Positions 26,885 through 35,593 of a stretch of 64,000 bases of DNA are shown one piece after another. Origin of the DNA: an uncultured Pelagibacteraceae bacterium (lineage in GTDB: Bacteria; Pseudomonadota; Alphaproteobacteria; Pelagibacterales; Pelagibacteraceae). The notes beneath the pieces were generated by a model. The model did not search any database and was not told where the DNA came from. It was given only the letters and a program-made list of their open reading frames with translations. The position numbers and the translations under genes are program-made. The stretch is from assembly GCA_902538885.1 (NCBI GenBank), contig CACBGU010000002.1:1-64000 (forward strand), read 5' to 3'. Position 1 is the stretch's first letter; each line of letters opens with the position of its first letter.

Positions 26885-26930
26885 CCATTTTAGCAGTTTA
26901 TGCCCGCAATAGGATCAAATCGGCAATTAC
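26885..26930 (-). promoter_or_regulatory. SAM-II-like riboswitch aptamer in the bhmT leader
   Basis: The minus strand reads GATTTGATCCTATTGC, then GGGC, then ATAAACTGCTAAAATGG. This closely follows the SAM-II core (GAUUUAACCGUAUUGC ... AUAAAUGUAGCUAAAAAGGG), and TGCC/GGCA can form the P1 stem. It is about 90 bases before the bhmT start and the gene product makes methionine, the precursor of SAM. No obvious terminator hairpin was found between it and the second element. Confidence 0.62.
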
Positions 26931-26960
26931 CCTTTTAAATGATAATTAAATATTTGTAAA

Positions 26961-27551
26961 CTATCTATTTAAAATAATTTTAGCATTAAAAGAAAAAGAT
27001 CTTCTTTCAGCATTAATATTAAATGGATAAGCAGTATGCATTAAATAGTTTGGAAAAATTATTAAGTCCCTTTCTTTTGGCACAATATTATAAATACTTC
27101 TGCTCAAAAAACCTCTTTGTCCGTTAATAAAATCAATTGTGCCGTTAGTCTTATCTTTTTTGTTTTTTAAAAATTTATTTTTAGTCATATTTTTTGGTAC
27201 TTTTAAATAACCAACACCAGATAAATCTCCATCATGATAATGGATTGGGTTATATTCATCTTTAAATTGACTAACTACCCATAAATTTAATATCTTTATA
27301 TCTTTAACTTTTTTAATCTTTTCATTTTTAAGAAAATTTTTGATATTCTTTTTTATTTCTCTTTCTAAATTTTTTTTTATAAAATTATTTGAAATTTTAA
27401 TTTCTTTTTTAATCTGACTAGCTAATTTAGAACTATAATCATTATTTTTTGTTAAAACTCTATTATCAATCTCTTTATTTAAGATATCTAAAAATTTCTT
27501 TGAAATTTTTGTCTTTCCTATGGATGGACCAAAAGGCTTAATATTTTTCAT
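26961..27551 (-). CDS. Putative 2OG-Fe(II) oxygenase
   Basis: 196-residue protein. The middle has NPIHYHDGDLSGVGYLKVP, the first half of an iron-binding motif, and the end has IIFPNYLMHTAYPF followed by ERRSFSFNAKI, giving the distal His and the Arg that binds 2-oxoglutarate. This matches the small putative 2OG-Fe(II) oxygenase group common in marine bacteria and cyanophages (TIGR02466-like). The first 80 residues are Lys-rich and unassigned. The substrate is unknown. It is followed by the bhmT leader on the same strand, but need not share its transcript. Confidence 0.75.
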   Translation of the reverse strand: MKNIKPFGPSIGKTKISKKFLDILNKEIDNRVLTKNNDYSSKLASQIKKEIKISNNFIKKNLEREIKKNIKNFLKNEKIKKVKDIKILNLWVVSQFKDEYNPIHYHDGDLSGVGYLKVPKNMTKNKFLKNKKDKTNGTIDFINGQRGFLSRSIYNIVPKERDLIIFPNYLMHTAYPFNINAERRSFSFNAKIILNR

Positions 27552-27588
27552 AATGCTTTAAATATATTAAAAGCATATTTATTCAAGA

Positions 27589-28335
27589 TTAAGAAAAAAG
27601 TTTAATCCCCATTCTTATTGCGACAAAAATTACAAGAAAAGAAGTTAGTAGAGCCAATATTTTATTCGATAAAAATTTAATGTTTAATAAGCTACCAATT
27701 TGTCCTCCAATAAGTACCGTTAAAAACAATGGCCAATAGTTAATAACCTGATCTAAAACCTGATCTTTTGTCAGCTGTCCAGCTATTCCAAAGATAGAAT
27801 TAATTAATATAAATAAAGATGCACTACTTGTGATATGTCTTGGGTATCCAGCTTTCATTAAAAATAAAAGGGGGCTTAAAAAAATTCCTCCACCAATTCC
27901 TACTAACCCTGACATAAAGCCAATTATCGATCCAATAGAAATTGAGATTAATCTTGGTATTTTGTTAATTTTAATTTTCTCTTTATTAAAAGATTTACTC
28001 TCAATTAATAAAAAAATGCCTGCAACCAACAAAACACAAAATAATAAAATCTCAAATAAACTTTTTTCAATTGTTATTGATCCTCCAATAAATGCAAATG
28101 GTATAGAGCCAATTAAATAAGGAAAAAGTAAATTAAAATTTATGTTTTTAGATCTTATAAAATTAATAGAATTACCGGATACAACAATAATATTACATAC
28201 AAGGGCTATAACGGGAAATATTGTATAAGGCACACCCCAAATTAAAAGTATTGCAAGATATGTTGAGCCGCCCCCAAATCCAACACTTGAGTATATTAAA
28301 GCAGTTACAAAAAAAAGAATTGATAATATAATCAT
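27589..28335 (-). CDS. TauE/SafE-family (DUF81) membrane permease
   Basis: 248-residue inner-membrane protein with about eight hydrophobic helices and the twin family motifs: SSVGFGGGSTYLAIL near the N-terminus and GFMSGLVGIGGGIFLSPLL in the middle. TauE/SafE proteins export sulfite, sulfonates or other small anions. Its start is nine bases from that of the divergent moaB-type gene, so their promoters overlap. Confidence 0.92.
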   Translation of the reverse strand: MIILSILFFVTALIYSSVGFGGGSTYLAILLIWGVPYTIFPVIALVCNIIVVSGNSINFIRSKNINFNLLFPYLIGSIPFAFIGGSITIEKSLFEILLFCVLLVAGIFLLIESKSFNKEKIKINKIPRLISISIGSIIGFMSGLVGIGGGIFLSPLLFLMKAGYPRHITSSASLFILINSIFGIAGQLTKDQVLDQVINYWPLFLTVLIGGQIGSLLNIKFLSNKILALLTSFLVIFVAIRMGIKLFS

Positions 28336-28344
28336 TTTTAAATT

Positions 28345-28845
28345 ATGGATGTAAATATAGCTTTATTAACTGTAACAGATACAAGAACATTTGATAATGA
28401 TAAATCGGGTGCAATCTTGGTTGAAAAAATTAAAGAAGCTAAACATCAATTAATTGATAGAAAAATTTGCAAAGATAATAAAGAAGATATTGTAAAAATT
28501 TTAAAAGAATGGACAAATCAAAAAGATATAGATGTCATAATCACCACTGGAGGAACAGGTCTTACAGGTAGAGATATAACTCCTGAAGCGATTGATGAAA
28601 TTGCAGATAAACATATACCTGGTTTTGGAGAAGTTTTTAGAACAATAAGTCTTAAAACAGTTGGAACATCGTCTATACAATCTAGAGCTTGTGCAGTTTT
28701 ATCCAATGGTAAATATATATTTGCATTACCTGGATCTTCTGGAGGTGTTACTGATGCATGGGAAGGAATATTAAAACATCAACTAGATATTAATCACAAA
28801 CCTTGTAATTTTGTTGAATTATTTCCTAGACTTAAGGAAAAATAA
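28345..28845 (+). CDS. moaB: Molybdenum cofactor protein MoaB
   Basis: 166-residue MogA/MoaB-family protein that adenylylates molybdopterin before molybdenum insertion. The domain pattern is visible: NIALLTVTDTRTFDNDKSG, IDVIITTGGTGLTGRDITPEAI (the MPT-binding loop), FRTISLKTVGTSSIQSRACA and FALPGSSGGVTDAW. It opens a 10 kb region of molybdenum genes. Its stop is immediately beside the convergent DUF1244 gene. Confidence 0.93.
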   Translation: MDVNIALLTVTDTRTFDNDKSGAILVEKIKEAKHQLIDRKICKDNKEDIVKILKEWTNQKDIDVIITTGGTGLTGRDITPEAIDEIADKHIPGFGEVFRTISLKTVGTSSIQSRACAVLSNGKYIFALPGSSGGVTDAWEGILKHQLDINHKPCNFVELFPRLKEK

Positions 28846-29091
28846 TTATTTTTGATATTTGTCTTTCCATTCAGAGTAAGGCATTCCGTATACATGCTCT
28901 CTTGCATCAGGATCAGAAATTTCAATCCCCTTTTTTCCAGCCTCTTCTCTGTACCACTTTGAAAGACAGTTTCTGCAAAAACCTGCAAGATTCATTAGAT
29001 CTATATTTTGCACATCTTTTCTTTCTCTAAGGTGAGATATAAGTCTTTCAAATGCTGCAGACTGCAATTCTTTTTTTGTATTTTCGTCCAT
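28846..29091 (-). CDS. DUF1244-domain protein
   Basis: 81-residue protein matching the DUF1244 pattern: AAFERLISHLRER, then a DLMNLAGFCRNCLSKWY motif with two cysteines, and a C-terminal AREHVYGMPYSEWKDKYQ box. The family is widespread in proteobacteria and its function is unknown. It is convergent with moaB and divergent from the CoxG-type gene. Confidence 0.93.
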   Translation of the reverse strand: MDENTKKELQSAAFERLISHLRERKDVQNIDLMNLAGFCRNCLSKWYREEAGKKGIEISDPDAREHVYGMPYSEWKDKYQK

Positions 29092-29112
29092 AATTTATTA
29101 TATGTTTAATTT

Positions 29113-29679
29113 ATGAAATTAACAGGATCTTATAAAATTAATTTAGAAAAACAAAAAGTTTGGGATGCTTTAAATGATCCAGAAATATTAAAACAAGCTA
29201 TTCCTGGATGTGAAGAATTTAATAAAAAATCTGATACAGAATTTTCTGCAAAAGCCACAAATAAAATTGGACCTTTTAATGCTACATTTTCTGGTGATAT
29301 AGAATTGAAAGATTTAAATCCTCCTAACAGCTACAAGATTTCAGGATCTGGAAATTCTTTGGTTGGTTTTGCTTCAGGAGAAGCTGAGGTTAAACTTGAA
29401 GATACAGACAAAGGAACAAATTTAATTTATTCTGTTGAAGCACAAGTAGGTGGTAAAATTGCACAAGTAGGTTCAAGACTTATTGATATGACAGCAAAAA
29501 AGATGGCAGATATTTTTTTTGGTAAATTTTCAGAATTAATTTCTTCTGAAAAAGTTGAAGAAAAAGAAAACTCATCAACAGCTGATCCAAAAACCCCCGA
29601 AACAAAAATTGATTATGGTTATTTAACTGCCGCAGTAGTTCTTGGAATCTTCTTAATTTATTGGATGTTTTTAAAATAA
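29113..29679 (+). CDS. CoxG-like (SRPBCC) protein with C-terminal membrane anchor
   Basis: 188-residue protein. The first 150 residues are a CoxG-type SRPBCC fold (MKLTGSYKINLEKQKVWDALNDPEILKQAIPGCEEF, shown by its VWDALNDPE and AIPGCEEF boxes), with later GEAEVKLED and QVGGKIAQVGSRLIDM. A Thr/Pro linker leads to a C-terminal membrane helix (GYLTAAVVLGIFLIYW) that would tether it to the inner membrane. CoxG proteins recruit carbon monoxide dehydrogenase to the membrane, so it probably serves the hydroxylase encoded just downstream. Confidence 0.9.
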   Translation: MKLTGSYKINLEKQKVWDALNDPEILKQAIPGCEEFNKKSDTEFSAKATNKIGPFNATFSGDIELKDLNPPNSYKISGSGNSLVGFASGEAEVKLEDTDKGTNLIYSVEAQVGGKIAQVGSRLIDMTAKKMADIFFGKFSELISSEKVEEKENSSTADPKTPETKIDYGYLTAAVVLGIFLIYWMFLK

Positions 29680-29766
29680 AATTCTAGTCCAAGTAGTGTT
29701 CAATTTGACACTTGCCTTCATATTCTCAAAATGATTAAATCTTAATATTATTTATAAGGAGAGATT

Positions 29767-30228
29767 ATGGGTAAAATTTCATTAGAAGTTAATGGAAGAA
29801 AAGTTGAAAAAGAAGCTCCTGATAACACTTTACTATCTACATTTTTAAGAGAGCATTTACAGCTAACGGGTACACATATCGGATGTGATACTAGTCAATG
29901 CGGAGCATGTGTAGTTCATGTTGATGGAAATTCTTTAAAAAGTTGTACGGCTTTAGCAGCTGATGTTAATGGATCAAAAGTTACAACAATTGAAGGTTTA
30001 GAAACAAATGGAAAAATGCATCCAATGCAAGAAGCATTTAAAAAACTTCACGGTTTACAGTGTGGTTTTTGTACACCAGGAATGGTTATGAGTGCAATTG
30101 ATCTTCTACAAAAAAATAAAAAACCATCAGATACAGAAATTAGAGATTGGTTAGAGGGAAATATTTGTAGATGCACTGGATACCAAAATATAGTTGCCGC
30201 GGTTAAAGAAGCAGCAACAAAAATGTAA
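29767..30228 (+). CDS. Molybdenum hydroxylase small subunit, [2Fe-2S] (CoxS-like)
   Basis: 153-residue electron-transfer subunit with two [2Fe-2S] clusters. The N-terminal plant-type cluster has cysteines in [17 protein letters not shown] plus a later Cys in LKSCTALA. The C-terminal cluster uses [12 protein letters not shown] and [12 protein letters not shown]. Preceded by a strong AAGGAGAG ribosome site. It is the first subunit gene in an S-L-M order, with the large subunit 20 bases downstream. Confidence 0.95.
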   Translation: MGKISLEVNGRKVEKEAPDNTLLSTFLREHLQLTGTHIGCDTSQCGACVVHVDGNSLKSCTALAADVNGSKVTTIEGLETNGKMHPMQEAFKKLHGLQCGFCTPGMVMSAIDLLQKNKKPSDTEIRDWLEGNICRCTGYQNIVAAVKEAATKM

Positions 30229-30248
30229 TTTTAAGGAGGAAAAAGAAA

Positions 30249-32627
30249 ATGGCAAGTTTAGTAGGTTCTAGGGTTGAGAGAAAAGAGGATAAAAGATTTT
30301 TAACTGGTAAAGGCAGATATACAGCAGATATTAATTTAGCAAATCAAACTTACGCGATTTTTGTTAGGTCTCCACATGCAAGAGCATCTATAAAAAAATT
30401 AAATATTGATAAAGCATTAAAATCATCAGGGGTAGTAAGTGTACTTACTGGTAAAGAAGTAGCTGATGATAAAATTGGAGGTTTGATTGCGGGTTGGGCA
30501 ATTAGAAGTGAGGATGGCACAGAAATGAAATGTCCTGGAAATCCACCATTAGCTAAAGATAATGTAAATTTTGTTGGAGACCCTGTTGCTATTGTAATTG
30601 CTGAAAGCTTAGCAGAAGCAAAAGAAGCTGCGGAAAAAGTTGAAGTTGATTATAAAGTATTAAAAGCAGTAACAAGTACTGCAGAAGCTATGAATGGAGA
30701 TACTATCCATGAAGGAATTGATAAAAATCTTTGTTTTGACTGGCTACTAGGGGATAGACAAAAAGTTAAAGAAGCATTTGATAAGGCTGATAAAGTAATT
30801 TCTATTGATATCATTAATAATAGATTAATTCCAAATGCAATGGAGCCAAGAGCATGTGTTGCCGATTACAACGCAGCATCTGAAGAGATTACTTTATATA
30901 CAACAAGTCAAAATCCACATTTATCAAGATTGATAATGTCTGCTTTTGGAAATGTAGCTCCTGAACATAAGTTAAGAGTTGTAGCTCCAGATGTTGGTGG
31001 TGGTTTTGGTTCAAAAATTAATGTCTATAACGAAGATATTGTTTGTAGCTGGGCAGCTAAAAAAATTAATAGAGCTATTAAGTGGGTTGCAGAAAGATCA
31101 GAATCATTTTTAACAGACATACATGGAAGAGATCATGTAACTCATGCAGAATTAGCAGTTACTAAAGATGGAAAGTTTCTTGGTTTTAAAAATGAAACCA
31201 TAGCAAACCTTGGAGCTTATGCTCGAGTATTTGGCACAGTGACACCAACTTATTTATTTGGACCTTGTGCAACTGGAGTTTATGACATTCCAGCAGCTTA
31301 TACAAATGTCAAAGCTGTATATACAAATACAGCTCCAGTAGATGCTTATAGAGGTGCAGGAAGACCTGAAGCTACATACACAATTGAGAGATTAGTTGAA
31401 AAAGCTTCTATGGAATTAGGGATAGATAAAACTGAACTTAGAATTAAAAATTTCCCAACGGCATTCCCTTTTAAACAGACATTAGTTCATACAGTAGATT
31501 CTGGAGATTATGTTGCTGGAATGGAAAAAGCTAAACAGATGGCAGACTATAAAGGTTTTGAGACAAGAAGAAGAGAGTCTGAAGCTAAAGGCAAGCTAAG
31601 AGGTATTGGTGTCACCTCTTATTTTGAAGCATGTGGTATTGCTCCTTCTGCTGCAGTAATGTCTTTAGGATGCGGAGTGGGATTATGGGAGTCTGCAGAA
31701 GTAAGATTTAATCCGACGGGACAAGTCACTGTTTATACAGGTTCACACAGCCATGGACAAAGTCACCAAACAACTTTTGCTCAAATAGCTGCGGATGAGT
31801 TAGGTGTACCAATAGAAAATATAGACATTGTTCATGGAGATACAGATAAAGGAACATTTGGAATGGGAACCTATGGTTCTAGATCTTTAGCTGTGGGTGG
31901 TATTGCTATTGTTAATGCTTGTAAAAAAATAGTTGAAAAAGGTAAAAGAGTTACAGCAAAAATGTTAGAGGCAAATCCTGAAGATGTTGAGTTTAAAGAT
32001 GGTGAATTTATTGTTTCTAAATCGAATAAAAAGAAAACAATAGGAGAAGTAGCTTTTGCTTGTTATTTACCTGGTGTTAGAGATGAAATGAAATCTCCAT
32101 TACCAGAAGGTGACGAACCTGGTTTAAAAGAAACTTCTTTTTATGACCCTTCAAACTTTTCTTTTCCAGCAGGGACACATATTGCAGAAGTTGAGATAGA
32201 TCCTGAAACAGGACATGTGAAGCTTGAAAAATATACAGCTTGTGATGACTTTGGAAGAATAATTAATCCAATGGTTGTAGAGGGACAAGTTCATGGAGGT
32301 CTTGCTCAAGGTATAGGTCAAGCATTGTATGAAAATGCAGAGTATGATGAGACTGGTCAGTTGATGACAGGATCTTATATGGATTATACGATGCCACGTG
32401 CAGATAATTTTCCTGAGTTCAATATTGGATATACTTGCACACATGCAACCACAAATCCTTTGGGAGTTAAAGGTTGTGGAGAAGCTGGAGCTATAGCAGC
32501 ACCACCAACAGTAATGAATGCTGTAATTGATGCTTTAGGTGGACAGGAAGTTACTATGCCAGCTACGGCTGAAAAAGTGTGGAAGGCTTGTAAAAATCTA
32601 AAAAAATCTAACTCAAAAGCAGCATAG
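30249..32627 (+). CDS. Molybdenum hydroxylase large subunit (form II CoxL-like)
   Basis: 792-residue molybdopterin-binding catalytic subunit of the xanthine oxidase family. It shows APDVGGGFGSKINVYNED, the AYRGAGR loop near residues 366-372, GQSHQTTFAQIAADELG, and the catalytic Glu in GCGEAGAIAAPPTVMNAV. The AYRGAGR loop marks form II CoxL; true CO dehydrogenases (form I) carry AYXCSFR at this place. Its substrate is therefore uncertain: CO oxidation by form II proteins is disputed, and other aldehydes or N-heterocycles are possible. It lies between small and medium subunit genes. Confidence 0.93.
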   Translation: MASLVGSRVERKEDKRFLTGKGRYTADINLANQTYAIFVRSPHARASIKKLNIDKALKSSGVVSVLTGKEVADDKIGGLIAGWAIRSEDGTEMKCPGNPPLAKDNVNFVGDPVAIVIAESLAEAKEAAEKVEVDYKVLKAVTSTAEAMNGDTIHEGIDKNLCFDWLLGDRQKVKEAFDKADKVISIDIINNRLIPNAMEPRACVADYNAASEEITLYTTSQNPHLSRLIMSAFGNVAPEHKLRVVAPDVGGGFGSKINVYNEDIVCSWAAKKINRAIKWVAERSESFLTDIHGRDHVTHAELAVTKDGKFLGFKNETIANLGAYARVFGTVTPTYLFGPCATGVYDIPAAYTNVKAVYTNTAPVDAYRGAGRPEATYTIERLVEKASMELGIDKTELRIKNFPTAFPFKQTLVHTVDSGDYVAGMEKAKQMADYKGFETRRRESEAKGKLRGIGVTSYFEACGIAPSAAVMSLGCGVGLWESAEVRFNPTGQVTVYTGSHSHGQSHQTTFAQIAADELGVPIENIDIVHGDTDKGTFGMGTYGSRSLAVGGIAIVNACKKIVEKGKRVTAKMLEANPEDVEFKDGEFIVSKSNKKKTIGEVAFACYLPGVRDEMKSPLPEGDEPGLKETSFYDPSNFSFPAGTHIAEVEIDPETGHVKLEKYTACDDFGRIINPMVVEGQVHGGLAQGIGQALYENAEYDETGQLMTGSYMDYTMPRADNFPEFNIGYTCTHATTNPLGVKGCGEAGAIAAPPTVMNAVIDALGGQEVTMPATAEKVWKACKNLKKSNSKAA

Positions 32628-32634
32628 GAGGTTT

Positions 32635-33420
32635 ATGAAAGAATTTAATTATCATTCAGCAAAAGATAGTAAAGAAGCATCTAAACTTGCGTCATCTGGT
32701 TCTGCTTTTTTAGCAGGAGGGATGACTACTATTCCTTCAATGAAGTTAGGGTTAGCCACTTATAAGGATTTAATTGATATAAAAAATATTAAAAAATTAA
32801 GTGGAATAAAAGTAAGTGGTAAATCAGTTACAATAGGAGCTGCAACTAAACATGTTGAAGTTGCCAATTCTAAAGATGTTAAAAAAGCAATTCCTTCATT
32901 GTCTAGTTTGGCTGAAGGAATTGGTGATCCACAAGTAAGAAATAGAGGAACGATAGGCGGTTCAATTGCAAATAACGATCCATCAGCTGATTATCCATCT
33001 GCATGTATAGCTTTAAACGCTACAATACATACTAACCAAAGAAAAATTGAAGCGTCAAAGTTTTTTAAAGGAATGTTCGAGACAGCATTAAAAAAAGGTG
33101 AGTTAATTGAAGCTGTAGAATTTCAGATACCAGAAAAATCAAGCTATCAAAAACATCCTAATCCTGCATCCAGGTATGCAGTTGTAGGTGTGTATATCGC
33201 AAAATATAAAAGTGATGTAAACGTTGCTGTTACAGGTGCAAAATCATGTGTTTATAATGATAAAGAAATGGCAAAAGCACTTTCAGGCAATTTTTCTTCT
33301 TCATCAATAGATGGAATGGATCTTGATAGTTCTGATATGAACTCAGATATCCATGCTTCCGCAGAGTATAGAGCTAGTTTAGTTGTCACGCAGGCTAAAA
33401 AAGCCGTTGATGCTTGTTAG
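32635..33420 (+). CDS. Molybdenum hydroxylase medium subunit, FAD-binding (CoxM-like)
   Basis: 261-residue FAD-binding subunit that passes electrons on from the iron-sulfur subunit. FAD motifs are clear: FLAGGMTTIPSMKLG near residues 25-40 and RNRGTIGGSIANNDPSADYPS near residue 105. A little shorter than usual (about 280-290). It begins seven bases after the large subunit with a GGAGG ribosome site. Confidence 0.93.
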   Translation: MKEFNYHSAKDSKEASKLASSGSAFLAGGMTTIPSMKLGLATYKDLIDIKNIKKLSGIKVSGKSVTIGAATKHVEVANSKDVKKAIPSLSSLAEGIGDPQVRNRGTIGGSIANNDPSADYPSACIALNATIHTNQRKIEASKFFKGMFETALKKGELIEAVEFQIPEKSSYQKHPNPASRYAVVGVYIAKYKSDVNVAVTGAKSCVYNDKEMAKALSGNFSSSSIDGMDLDSSDMNSDIHASAEYRASLVVTQAKKAVDAC

Positions 33421-33441
33421 TTAAAAACTATATTTTATCAG

Positions 33442-33771
33442 ATGAAAAATTCATTTGATGAGAAAATTTTAGACGAAGCTCAAGATTGGATCAAAGCTAA
33501 TCAAAAAGTAGTTTTAGCAACAGTAATTCAAACTTGGGGATCATCACCGAGACAAGTTGGTAGCAGAATGATTGTCAATGAAAAGGGAGATTTTTCAGGT
33601 TCTGTTTCTGGCGGATGTGTTGAGTCTGCAGTTGTAAGTGAATGCCTGTCATTAATTAAAGATAACAAGCCTTGTAAAAAAATAGAATTTAAAGTTTCAA
33701 ACGAGAGTGCATGGGAAGTGGGACTCGCATGTGGTGGAGAAATTGCAGTATATATTGAGCAGATACATTAA
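33442..33771 (+). CDS. XdhC/CoxI-family protein, N-terminal domain only
   Basis: 109-residue protein equal to the XdhC_CoxI domain: VVLATVIQTWGSSPRQVGSRM, then SGSVSGGCVESAVV with a conserved Cys, and GLACGGEIAVYIE. These domains help load sulfurated molybdenum cofactor into xanthine-dehydrogenase-type enzymes. The Rossmann half is encoded separately by the next gene, one base overlapping. Together the pair should act as one XdhC. Confidence 0.9.
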   Translation: MKNSFDEKILDEAQDWIKANQKVVLATVIQTWGSSPRQVGSRMIVNEKGDFSGSVSGGCVESAVVSECLSLIKDNKPCKKIEFKVSNESAWEVGLACGGEIAVYIEQIH

Positions 33772-34451
33772 TGAAACTTAAAACACTTGAAGAAATTTTA
33801 AAAAAAAAATCATCAAAAACTGAGTTTGCAATTCTTACAAATTTAGAAAACGGAAATAGTGAGATTTATATACCTGGAACTTCTCCAGAAGGAGAGTTTT
33901 CAAAATACACAAACGAAATAGAAAAATTTTTTAAATCAAAAAAAAATGGGGTTATAGAAAATTCAGAGATTTTTGTTGAAACTTATATAAAACCTATAAA
34001 AGTAATTATCGTTGGTGCTGTACATATTGCGCAATACTTAGTTGATTTTGCAAAAAGTTTAAATTTTGAAATTAGTATCATAGACCCAAGAGGATATTTT
34101 GCATCTGAGCAAAGATTTCCTGATATTAAAGTTATTAATAAATGGCCAAAAGAGGCTTTTGAAGAAATTGAGACAAATTCAAATACAGCCTTAATAGCCT
34201 TAACACATGATCCAAAAATAGATGATCCTGCTTTACAATTCGCTCTAAAGAATAAATTTTATTATATCGGAGCACTTGGTAGTAAAAAAACTCACGAAAA
34301 TAGATGTCAAAGATTAAGTGAGGCTGGATTTACTAATGATGAAATCAATTCAATTCATGGACCAATTGGTATTAAACTTGGAGGTAAATCTGCTCCAGAA
34401 ATTGCTTTATCTATTATAGCTCAATTAGTTTCTGAAACTTATAAAAAGTGA
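33771..34451 (+). CDS. XdhC-family protein, Rossmann (C-terminal) domain
   Basis: 226-residue protein. The second half holds the XdhC Rossmann domain: VIIVGAVHIAQYLVDFAKSLNF, SIIDPRGYFASEQRFP, ALIALTHDPKIDDPALQFAL and YIGALGSKKTHENR, then HGPIGIKLGGKSAPEIALSI. It overlaps the partner gene by one base and the next gene by four. It probably binds the cofactor and a nucleotide and delivers the sulfurated cofactor to the hydroxylase encoded upstream. Confidence 0.92.
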   Translation: MKLKTLEEILKKKSSKTEFAILTNLENGNSEIYIPGTSPEGEFSKYTNEIEKFFKSKKNGVIENSEIFVETYIKPIKVIIVGAVHIAQYLVDFAKSLNFEISIIDPRGYFASEQRFPDIKVINKWPKEAFEEIETNSNTALIALTHDPKIDDPALQFALKNKFYYIGALGSKKTHENRCQRLSEAGFTNDEINSIHGPIGIKLGGKSAPEIALSIIAQLVSETYKK

Positions 34452-35023
34452 TTAAAGTTATATTACTTGCCGCTGGTTTGTCCAAAAGAATGAAATCAGA
34501 AAATAAACTTATTAAATTATATAAAAATAAACCTCTAATTAATTATTCACTAAATGTATTAAAAAAAAGTAAAGCAAATAAAATTATTATAGTTCTTGGT
34601 CATCAATATAAAGAAGTAAGAAAAATAATTAAAAAAAATAAAAAAATTATTTTTACCTATAACAAAAACTATAAAAAAGGAATGGCCTCTTCCATAAAAA
34701 TGGGATTAAAAAAAGTATCTAAAAATGATAAGGGCTTTATTGTAGCTCAGTCTGATATGCCATTTGTTAAACAATCAGACATTAATAAAATTTGCAGATC
34801 TATAAAAACTAAAAAATTTTTAGTTCACGCATTAAAATATAAAAATAGATTAGGTAATCCCATTGGTTTTGATATTTCTTTGATAAAAAAATTTAAAAAT
34901 ATTAAAGGTCAGTTTGGCGCAAAATTTATGGTTAAAAGGCTTAAAAATAGAACAAATTTTATTAATACAAGCAGCCTTAAATCCTTTAAAGATTTCGATA
35001 AAGTTTCAGATTTTAGAAACTGA
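34448..35023 (+). CDS. Molybdenum cofactor cytidylyltransferase-like protein (MocA type)
   Basis: 191-residue nucleotidyltransferase with ILLAAGLSKRMKSENKL (the nucleotide-binding loop), a strand motif IIIVLGHQYKEVRK, and VAQSDMPFVKQSDI with the metal-binding Asp. MocA makes the cytosine dinucleotide form of the cofactor used by the xanthine oxidase family, which fits the adjacent CoxSLM and XdhC genes. It starts at GTG 34448 within the preceding gene and overlaps convergent msrQ by 18 bases. Confidence 0.85.
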   Translation: MIKVILLAAGLSKRMKSENKLIKLYKNKPLINYSLNVLKKSKANKIIIVLGHQYKEVRKIIKKNKKIIFTYNKNYKKGMASSIKMGLKKVSKNDKGFIVAQSDMPFVKQSDINKICRSIKTKKFLVHALKYKNRLGNPIGFDISLIKKFKNIKGQFGAKFMVKRLKNRTNFINTSSLKSFKDFDKVSDFRN

Positions 35024-35587
35024 TTTAGTAATTTTAATCCTAAAAAGTAAAAGAATTATTAAAAGTATTAAAAATATAAGTGGTTTAAAAAATATTGTTT
35101 TTGATAGCCAAATATAATGAAGTACCCCAAAAATCCCAATTATATAAATTAATCTATGAATTTTTTTCCAATTTTTTTTTAACAGTCTAACCATTTTCTC
35201 AGATGATGTTACAGCAAGTGGAATTAATAACAGCCAAGCTGAAAAACCAATAAAAATAAACTTCTTTTTTAAAACATCATTTATCAATGGTTCAAAATCA
35301 AATCTGTAATCTAAACCAACGTAACTTAACATATGAACAGATGCATAAAAAAAAGTAAACAAACCAAGCATTCTTCTAAACTTGATCCACTCTATTGATT
35401 TTGTGATTTTCTTAAGTGGTGTCATTGAAAGAGTTAAAAGAATAAATATCAACGTCCATTCTCCAAAGTGATTAATAATTCTATCCACAGGCTCTGGCCC
35501 TAATTGATTAAAAACTATTTGATAAGTAATTAAATAGATTGGCCAAAGCGAGAGAAAAAAAACTATAATTTTAGAATAGCTTCTCAA
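35006..35587 (-). CDS. msrQ: MsrQ, heme membrane subunit of the methionine sulfoxide reductase system
   Basis: 193-residue inner-membrane protein of the ferric reductase-like family with about six helices. Typical features are PVDRIINHFGEWTLIFILLTL, FRRMLGLFTFFYASVHMLSY and WKKIHRLIYIIGIFGVLHY, whose His residues would ligate b-type heme. It passes electrons from the quinone pool to MsrP. Encoded six bases downstream of msrP. Confidence 0.94.
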   Translation of the reverse strand: MRSYSKIIVFFLSLWPIYLITYQIVFNQLGPEPVDRIINHFGEWTLIFILLTLSMTPLKKITKSIEWIKFRRMLGLFTFFYASVHMLSYVGLDYRFDFEPLINDVLKKKFIFIGFSAWLLLIPLAVTSSEKMVRLLKKNWKKIHRLIYIIGIFGVLHYIWLSKTIFFKPLIFLILLIILLLFRIKITKSVSKI

Positions 35588-35593
35588 TTTAAT

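Noticed and set aside
32151..32444. 97-codon minus-strand frame within the large hydroxylase subunit
   Set aside because: It is fully inside a conserved gene and resembles no protein family.
30249..32627. Calling the hydroxylase a true CO dehydrogenase (form I CoxL)
   Set aside because: The active-site loop reads AYRGAGR, not AYXCSFR, so CO as substrate is not supported.
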